The notes below the pieces were generated by a model. It did no database searches. It was not told where the DNA came from and was given only the letters and a program-made list of their open reading frames with translations. Position numbers and translations under genes: made by a program. A stretch of 64,000 nt of DNA, taken from positions 1 to 64,000 of the forward strand of contig CANQUE010000004.1 in the NCBI GenBank assembly GCA_947626905.1, given 5' to 3'. Position 1 is the stretch's first letter, and each line of letters begins with the position of its first letter. Origin of the DNA: an uncultured Oscillospiraceae bacterium (GTDB lineage: Bacteria; Bacillota; Clostridia; Oscillospirales; Oscillospiraceae). Below are positions 58,393 through 64,000 of the stretch, piece by piece.

Positions 58393-59211
58393 ATGGGGAA
58401 TCTGATCCGCTCCCATCTCGCCCGGCTGATGCGCGCGCCGGTGTTCTGGCTGGCCGTAGCGGTGTCGGCGGGCGCGGGCCTATGCCTGGGGTTCATCCAG
58501 GCCGCCGGGCTGGTCATCTTCCCGCCGGCCTGCTGCGCGGTGGTGTTCAGCCTCTTTTTCGGCCCGGAGCACGCCGACGGCGCTATCCGCAATAAGCTGA
58601 TCGCCGGCCACAGCCGGACGGAGATATACCTGTCTGTCCTGGCGGTGTCCATCCTGGTCATGTGGCTTTTTCTGGCCCTGGCCAGCCCCCGGATCATCCA
58701 CACCGCCCGGTTCAACACCTATGGCCATTACACCCCCGGCCAGGCAGCGCTGACCATCGCGACGGTGATGCTGGCTCTGGCGGCGGTGGCGGCGGCGCTG
58801 ACGGCGCTGTGCATGCTGATCCACCGGCGGACGGTGCTGGCCCTGGCCCTGGTGCTGCTGGTGCTGTGCGGCATCCTGCTGGGGGCGGCGGTGTGGACCG
58901 AGATCGCCTCCTATGGCAGCTACAGCTACCTGGAGATCGCCGAGGACGCGCCGAGCAGGCTCCTGGAGCGCTATGATGTGGACGAGCTACTGCGGCTGGG
59001 GCTGGCCCAGTGGGTGTACGTGCCGGCCCAAAAGCCGCCGGCGACGCTGGCCTTCGCGGGCCGGCTCCTGCCCGTGGTGCAGGCCCTGCAGGCGCTGGAC
59101 CGGGACACGGGCGTGCCCATGGCCTGGGACGCGCCCCTGTGGTCTCTGGGGGAGATGGCCCTGGTCACGGCCCTGGGCCTGGCCCTGTTCCGGAGAAAGG
59201 ATATAAAATAA
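58393..59211 (+). CDS. ABC transporter permease, copy 3 of 3
   Basis: 'MGNLIRSHLARLMRAPVFWLAV', 'FGPEHADGAIRNKLIAGHSRTEIYLS', C-terminal 'LGLALFRRKDIK'. Confidence 0.85.
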   Translation: MGNLIRSHLARLMRAPVFWLAVAVSAGAGLCLGFIQAAGLVIFPPACCAVVFSLFFGPEHADGAIRNKLIAGHSRTEIYLSVLAVSILVMWLFLALASPRIIHTARFNTYGHYTPGQAALTIATVMLALAAVAAALTALCMLIHRRTVLALALVLLVLCGILLGAAVWTEIASYGSYSYLEIAEDAPSRLLERYDVDELLRLGLAQWVYVPAQKPPATLAFAGRLLPVVQALQALDRDTGVPMAWDAPLWSLGEMALVTALGLALFRRKDIK

Positions 59212-59225
59212 AAGGCGGTGTTTCC

Positions 59226-60107
59226 ATGGCGTATCTGGCCTGCGCCATACTGGCCATAGCCGTGCTGGCGCTGGGGATCAAGGTCCTGTCCATGCGCCGC
59301 TCGGCCCGGCAAATGCTCCGGGAGCTGACCGAAAAGCTCTCGGAGGACACCAATACCCTCATTTCCCTGTCCGGCTCGGACAGGGAAATGCGCCGTCTGG
59401 CGGCGGAGCTGAACCGCCAGCTGCGCACCCTGCGGGAGCTGCGGCTGCGCTACCAGCAGGGGGACCAGGAGCTGAAGGACGCCGTCACCAACATCTCCCA
59501 CGACCTGCGCACGCCCCTGACCGCCATATGCGGGTATCTGGAGCTGCTGGAGCGGGAGGAGAAGAGCGAGGCGGCCAGCCGGTACCTGGAGCGCATCGCC
59601 GAGCGGACCGAGGCCATGAAGGCGCTGACGGAGGAGCTTTTCCGCTACTCGGTGGTGCTGTCCACGGCGGAGGACATGACCCCGGAGCCGGTGGATCTCA
59701 ACGCCGCGCTGGAGGAGGCCTCCGCCGGCTTTTACGCCGCCCTCACCGGCCGGGGGATCGAGCCGGTCATCGACCTGCCCCAGACCCACGTGGTGCGCCA
59801 TCTGAACCGGGCGGCCCTGAACCGGATACTGTCCAACCTCTTTTCCAACGCCCTGAAGTACAGCGACGGGGACCTGGAGGTGACCCTCTCGCCGGAGGGG
59901 GAGCTGGCCTTCTCCAACGCCGCGGCGGGCCTGGACCCGGTACAGGTGGGGCGGCTGTTCGACCGGTTCTTCTCCCTGGAGGCGGCCCGGAGCTCCACCG
60001 GTCTGGGCCTGGCCATCGCCCGGACGCTGGTGGAGCGCATGGGCGGGTCCATCGCCGCCGGATACCAGGCCGGCCGCCTCACCGTCACGGTCCGGTTCCC
60101 CCCTTGA
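59226..60107 (+). CDS. Sensor histidine kinase with one N-terminal TM and no evident sensor domain
   Basis: 'MAYLACAILAIAVLALGIKVLSMRR', 'ISHDLRTPLTAICGYLELLER', 'LFSNALKYS', 'STGLGLAIARTLVERMGGSI'. Confidence 0.93.
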   Translation: MAYLACAILAIAVLALGIKVLSMRRSARQMLRELTEKLSEDTNTLISLSGSDREMRRLAAELNRQLRTLRELRLRYQQGDQELKDAVTNISHDLRTPLTAICGYLELLEREEKSEAASRYLERIAERTEAMKALTEELFRYSVVLSTAEDMTPEPVDLNAALEEASAGFYAALTGRGIEPVIDLPQTHVVRHLNRAALNRILSNLFSNALKYSDGDLEVTLSPEGELAFSNAAAGLDPVQVGRLFDRFFSLEAARSSTGLGLAIARTLVERMGGSIAAGYQAGRLTVTVRFPP

Positions 60108-60111
60108 CGGG

Positions 60112-60145
60112 GTATGGTATACTGGGATCGTGAGGCATACCATAC
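60112..60145 (+). promoter_or_regulatory. Inverted-repeat operator upstream of the DtxR-like gene
   Basis: GTATGGTAT ... ATACCATAC (perfect 9-bp arms) overlapping extended -10 TGGTATACT. Confidence 0.55.
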
Positions 60146-60158
60146 AAGGAGGTCCGTC

Positions 60159-60527
60159 GTGAAGATACAGGAGTCAGCGGAAAACTATCTGGAAGCGGTA
60201 CTGATGATCTCCCGGCGGCAGCCCTTCGTCCGGGCGGCGGATCTGTGCCGCCAGCTGGGCTTTTCCCGGCCCACGGTGAGCCAGGCGGTGCGGGAGCTGG
60301 CCGCGGACGGATACCTGACCGTGGACGGGGAGCGCCACATCGCCCTCACCGAAAAGGGCATGGCCATCGCCGGGAGCATCCTGGAGCGCCACGAGGTGAT
60401 CGCGGAGATCTTCATGGGCCTGGGCGTCAGCCGGGACACGGCCTATGCCGACGCCTGCCGGGTGGAGCACTATATCAGCGCGGAGACCTTCCAGTGCATG
60501 AAGCGCTGGCATCGGCGGGAGGGCTGA
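60159..60527 (+). CDS. DtxR/MntR-family metal-dependent repressor
   Basis: 'SAENYLEAVLMISRRQPFVRAADLCRQLGFSRPTVSQAVRELAADGYLTVD', metal-site 'DACRVEHYIS'. GTG start with AAGGAGG. Confidence 0.88.
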   Translation: MKIQESAENYLEAVLMISRRQPFVRAADLCRQLGFSRPTVSQAVRELAADGYLTVDGERHIALTEKGMAIAGSILERHEVIAEIFMGLGVSRDTAYADACRVEHYISAETFQCMKRWHRREG

Positions 60528-60549
60528 CGGGCAGCCGCATATAAACGTC

Positions 60550-60577
60550 AACGGCAGCCCCTCGGCCGCCGTTTTTT
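60550..60577 (+). terminator. Intrinsic terminator
   Basis: AACGGCagcccctcggccGCCGTT followed by TTTTCC. Confidence 0.7.
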
Positions 60578-60608
60578 CCTATCCCGAGCGGGAAAACGGC
60601 CCGATCAG

Positions 60609-60637
60609 TTGACGAAGATCTCATCTTATGCTATAAT
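60609..60637 (+). promoter_or_regulatory. Sigma-A-type promoter of the CorC-like operon
   Basis: TTGACG-17 nt-TATAAT. Confidence 0.75.
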
Positions 60638-60681
60638 ACCTCATTGATTTTGACCGAGAAAGCAAGAGGTGGTTTTTCCCC

Positions 60682-61971
60682 ATGGGAGATGGCAGTAGTT
60701 GGCTATCTGTCCTTTTCCTTCTCGCCCTGGTGGGCTTTGCCACATATTTCGCCGTGGCGGAAACGGCGTTCGCATCCGTGTCCCGCAACCGCATCCGTGT
60801 CCGGCAGGAGCGGGGCGACCACCGGGCCAAAAAAGCCCTGTACGTTCTGGATCACTTTGACCGGGCCATTACCACGATCCTCATCGGCACCAACATCGCC
60901 CATCTGGCGGCGGCGGCCGTGGTGACCGTATTCGTCACCCGCCAGTGGGGCGTGGGGAAAGTGGTGTGGGGCACCATCGCCACCACGCTGGTCCTGTTCT
61001 TTTTCGGGGAGATGCTCCCCAAGAGCATAGCGAAAAAATACAGCGAGCGGTTCAGTCTTGGCACCGCCGGTTCGCTGTGCTTTTTTATGCGCTTTTTCGC
61101 GCCCATATCGGCCCTTCTCACCGCCATTGGCCAGGCGGCCGCCCGGCTCTCCAAGGGAGAGGGCGAGGTGTCGGTGACGGAAGACGAGCTGTATGATCTG
61201 ATCGAGGACATGACCGACGCGGGCAGCCTGGACGAGGAACAGGGCGACCTGGTCCAGTCGGCGCTGGAATTCGCCGACATCACCGTGGAGCACGTGCTCA
61301 CCGCCCGGGTGGATATGGCCGCCATCGACGTGGCCTGGCCGGCGGAGCGGATCATCGACTTCATCCGCTCCCAGCGGCATACCCGGCTGCCGGTATATGA
61401 AAACGACACCGACAACATCATCGGCATCCTGCAGATCCGCAAGTACATCAAGGCCTGGCTCAGCCAGGGGGACGGGGTGGCGCTGCGGGCGCTGCTGGAC
61501 CCGGCCTATTTCGTCCCGGCCACCACCAAGGTGGACGACCTGCTGCCGGAGCTGAGCCGCAACCGGCAGAACATGGCCATCGTCACCGACCCCTGGGGCG
61601 GCACCCTGGGCATCGTGACGGTGGAGGACATCGTGGAAGAGCTGGTGGGCGAGATCTGGGACGAGGAGGACGAGGTGGAGGAATACTTCCGCCCCATCGG
61701 CGGCGGCCGGTATGAGGCCGACGGCCGGTTAGACGTGGACGAGCTGTTTGAACGGCTGGACTTCAAGGACCCGGAGGACAACGAGGAGCTGATCCACAAG
61801 CCCCTGGCCGAGTGGACCCTGGAGCAGTTCGATCTGATGCCCGCCCAGCGGGACACCTTCACCTACCACGGCCTGGAGTTCACCGTATCCGACGTGCGCC
61901 AGCACCGCATCCGCAAGCTGACCGTCCGGCGCCTGCCGGAGGCGGCCCAGGAAGAGGAGGCGGGCCGATGA
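60682..61971 (+). CDS. CNNM/CorC-family (DUF21-CBS) transporter-like protein, copy 1
   Basis: DUF21 TM region, CBS pair 'RHTRLPVYENDTDNIIGILQIR', 'MAIVTDPWGGTLGIVTVEDIVEELVGEIWDEED'. Confidence 0.93.
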   Translation: MGDGSSWLSVLFLLALVGFATYFAVAETAFASVSRNRIRVRQERGDHRAKKALYVLDHFDRAITTILIGTNIAHLAAAAVVTVFVTRQWGVGKVVWGTIATTLVLFFFGEMLPKSIAKKYSERFSLGTAGSLCFFMRFFAPISALLTAIGQAAARLSKGEGEVSVTEDELYDLIEDMTDAGSLDEEQGDLVQSALEFADITVEHVLTARVDMAAIDVAWPAERIIDFIRSQRHTRLPVYENDTDNIIGILQIRKYIKAWLSQGDGVALRALLDPAYFVPATTKVDDLLPELSRNRQNMAIVTDPWGGTLGIVTVEDIVEELVGEIWDEEDEVEEYFRPIGGGRYEADGRLDVDELFERLDFKDPEDNEELIHKPLAEWTLEQFDLMPAQRDTFTYHGLEFTVSDVRQHRIRKLTVRRLPEAAQEEEAGR

Positions 61972-63227
61972 TCGCGTATGTTCTGGCTCTGTTGGTATGC
62001 CTGGCCCTGTCGGCATTCTTCTCCGCCTCGGAGATGGCCCTTTCCTCGGCCAACCGCCTGCGGCTGGAGAGCGCCGCCGACAGCGGCAGCCGTTCCGCCA
62101 AAACGGCGCTGGGCCTGCTGGACGGATTTGACAACGCCCTGGGCGTCATTTTGATCGGCAACAACTTGGTCAACGTGGCCTCCAGCTCCATCAGCTCCGT
62201 TATCGCCATCACCATCGCCGCCAAGGCGGGGCTGGCGGACGGACTGTGTTCCACGGCGGCCACCGTGATCGTGACCGTGCTGGTGATCATCTTCGGCGAG
62301 ACCATGCCGAAGATCCTGGCAAAGAAAAACGCCACCCGGCTGACCCTGGCGGTGGCGGGCCCGATCCGGGTGCTGGCGGTGGTGCTCACGCCTCTGGTCT
62401 GGTGCGCGGTGGGCCTGACCCGGCTCATCACCAAGCCCCTGCACGGGGAGTCCGCCGAGGACGACCAGGAGGCGGCGGTGGAGGAGCTGCAGTCCATCAT
62501 CGAGACCGCCCAGGACGAGGACGTGCTGGACGACGACCGGGGCGAGCTTTTGCAGGCGGCCCTGGATTTCGGAGAGATCTCCGCCAGCCAGGCCATGACC
62601 GCCCGGGTGGATATGATGGCCCTGGACGTCGACGACAGTCTGGAGGAGATCCTGCGCCAGGTGGCCGACGTGCCTTATTCCCGGCTGCCGGTCTATGAGG
62701 GGGACACCGACAACATCATCGGCGTGCTCCATCTGAACACCCTGTACCGGGCGCTGCTGGAGGGCGGCCAGATCGACCTGCGGTCCCTGCTGACGGAGCC
62801 CTGCTGGGTATACAAGACCGTGAAGCTGCCGGCGGTGCTGGAAAAGCTGCGCCAGCGGCAGACCCACCTGGCCATCGTCACCGACGAGTACGGCGGCACC
62901 GCCGGCGTCATCTCCATGGAGGACGTGCTGGAGTACCTGGTGGGGGACATCTGGGACGAGACCGACGAGGTGGAGGAAGAGATCGTAAAGACCTCGGAGG
63001 ACAGCTGGGAGCTGGACGGGGATCTGCCCATCGGGGACTTTCTGGAGCTGGTGGATCGCGGCGAGGACGGCTTCGACTTTGAGAGCGAGACCGTGGGCGG
63101 CTGGGTCATGGAGCTGAACGAGGGCTATGCCCCGCCGGGATGCGTCGTAACATATGAGGACCTGGAGATCACCGTCCTGGAGGCGGATGACAAACGGGTG
63201 GAAAAGGTGCGGGTGATCCGAAAATGA
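61968..63227 (+). CDS. CNNM/CorC-family (DUF21-CBS) transporter-like protein, copy 2
   Basis: ATGA overlap with copy 1; 'YSRLPVYEGDTDNIIGVLHLN', 'AIVTDEYGGTAGVISMEDVLEYLVGDIWDETDE'. Confidence 0.93.
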   Translation: MIAYVLALLVCLALSAFFSASEMALSSANRLRLESAADSGSRSAKTALGLLDGFDNALGVILIGNNLVNVASSSISSVIAITIAAKAGLADGLCSTAATVIVTVLVIIFGETMPKILAKKNATRLTLAVAGPIRVLAVVLTPLVWCAVGLTRLITKPLHGESAEDDQEAAVEELQSIIETAQDEDVLDDDRGELLQAALDFGEISASQAMTARVDMMALDVDDSLEEILRQVADVPYSRLPVYEGDTDNIIGVLHLNTLYRALLEGGQIDLRSLLTEPCWVYKTVKLPAVLEKLRQRQTHLAIVTDEYGGTAGVISMEDVLEYLVGDIWDETDEVEEEIVKTSEDSWELDGDLPIGDFLELVDRGEDGFDFESETVGGWVMELNEGYAPPGCVVTYEDLEITVLEADDKRVEKVRVIRK

Positions 63228-63910
63228 ACGAAACCGAAAACAAAAACGACCGGGAAAACGAAGCCGATAAAGAGAGCCGGGCATTGCGGTTCTGGAAGGG
63301 CCCGGGGCCCTGGATCGTGGTGGCGGCGCTGCTGATCCCGTCGGTCTATGTGGGGCTGGTGAATCCCGGCCTGCTGGGGCAGCGGCTGTCCGCGGTGCTG
63401 TCCATCGCCGGGGCGGGCGTGGCCTTCATCTTCCTCACCACCGCCGGCCGGGTCCGCAAGGCCCTGAAGCAGGCCGCGGAGCGGTCCGCCCAGCCGGACG
63501 GGCCCGAGGGCGGCGCCCCGGCGGACGGGCCGGACAAGGTGCCGGACGAGGAGGAATATGAATTCCCCTTCCTGCGGCTGATGGATACCCGCAGCCGGCT
63601 GTATCTCTGCTTCGAGACCCGCAGCTGGTACGCCATCCAGTTCCAGACGGTGGCCACCCCCGGGGCCCACGGCGACAGGATGACCCCCAGCTGGTACCCC
63701 GCCGACGTGGACCACGATTACGCCACGAAGCAGGACATCTGGATCGCCAAGAGCGACCTGGTGGAATATGAGCTGGACCCCTTCCCGGTGGCCAACCTGC
63801 CCTGGAAAAACAGCGGCGCGCTGACGCTGAAGACCCCCACGGCCAAGTATTCCTTCGCGCTGCTGGGCGACGTGGACGAGGACGAGCTGGACGATTTCTT
63901 TCAAAAATAG
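63224..63910 (+). CDS. Hypothetical two-TM membrane protein
   Basis: ATGA overlap with the CorC-like gene; TM 'PWIVVAALLIPSVYVGLV' and 'LSAVLSIAGAGVAFIFL'; soluble C-terminus. Confidence 0.7.
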   Translation: MNETENKNDRENEADKESRALRFWKGPGPWIVVAALLIPSVYVGLVNPGLLGQRLSAVLSIAGAGVAFIFLTTAGRVRKALKQAAERSAQPDGPEGGAPADGPDKVPDEEEYEFPFLRLMDTRSRLYLCFETRSWYAIQFQTVATPGAHGDRMTPSWYPADVDHDYATKQDIWIAKSDLVEYELDPFPVANLPWKNSGALTLKTPTAKYSFALLGDVDEDELDDFFQK

Positions 63911-63919
63911 ACAACGAAA

Positions 63920-63945
63920 AAGCCCGGAGCGATTGCTCCGGGCTT
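63920..63945. terminator. Bidirectional terminator
   Basis: AAGCCCGGAGC-gatt-GCTCCGGGCTT. Confidence 0.8.
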
Positions 63946-63960
63946 CTGGTTTCGGAAAAA

Positions 63961-64000
63961 TCACACGGCGCGCTGGACCTTGCCGCTGCGCAGGCAGCGG
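63961..64000 (-). CDS. rpmB: 50S ribosomal protein L28, 3' end only (truncated by window edge)
   Basis: Minus-strand translation ends ...RCLRSGKVQRAV*, a typical L28 C-terminus. Confidence 0.75.
   Translation of the reverse strand, partial: RCLRSGKVQRAV

Noticed and set aside
60682-63227. Tandem CNNM/CorC-like genes
   Set aside because: Tandem duplicates of this family are common in Firmicutes; no novel feature seen.

Overview
The window is a 64 kb, GC-rich chromosomal segment, most likely from an Oscillospiraceae-like Clostridia (judged from gene content only). Most of it is housekeeping sequence. Left part (0-15 kb): an S11 D-Ala-D-Ala carboxypeptidase homologue, a ComEA-like protein, a response regulator/histidine kinase/GerMN-lipoprotein operon, an M24 Xaa-Pro peptidase with EF-P, a Sel1-repeat protein, a TtcA-like protein, a 2-hydroxyacid dehydrogenase, MutY, and a LbH acyltransferase with an ACP. 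Right part (25-64 kb): CinA, M29 aminopeptidase, ThiI, ComM, AspS, HisS, MgsA, PBP2-MreD-MreC-Maf, U32 peptidase, PHP protein, DnaD/DnaI-like primosomal proteins, Prs, Pth, GlgC/GlgD/GlgP, a TldD/PmbA pair, a two-component system with an ABC transporter, a DtxR-like regulator, and two CorC-like proteins. The 3' end of rpmB lies at the right edge. The accessory part is about 15.7-25.1 kb, just downstream of an initiator tRNA-Met gene. It holds a 1823-aa protein with an Sm-like N-terminus, cold-shock/OB-like segments and a C-terminal STAND-type ATPase. Four nt later comes a 532-aa STAND-like ATPase ending in a HEPN-like R-x4-H motif. Further on are a decayed C-terminal remnant of a MmeI-like (type IIL) methyltransferase and a Phd/PIN toxin-antitoxin module. 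The two-gene ATPase/HEPN cassette is the best candidate for an undescribed, possibly defensive, system. Other leads: an S11 homologue that has lost all three catalytic motifs, an MtrAB-LpqB-like operon, a 21-aa micro-ORF with its own promoter, RBS and terminator, three divergent-promoter palindromes with TATAAT on both strands, and a triplicated ABC permease. All family calls come from reading motifs; no database search was run.
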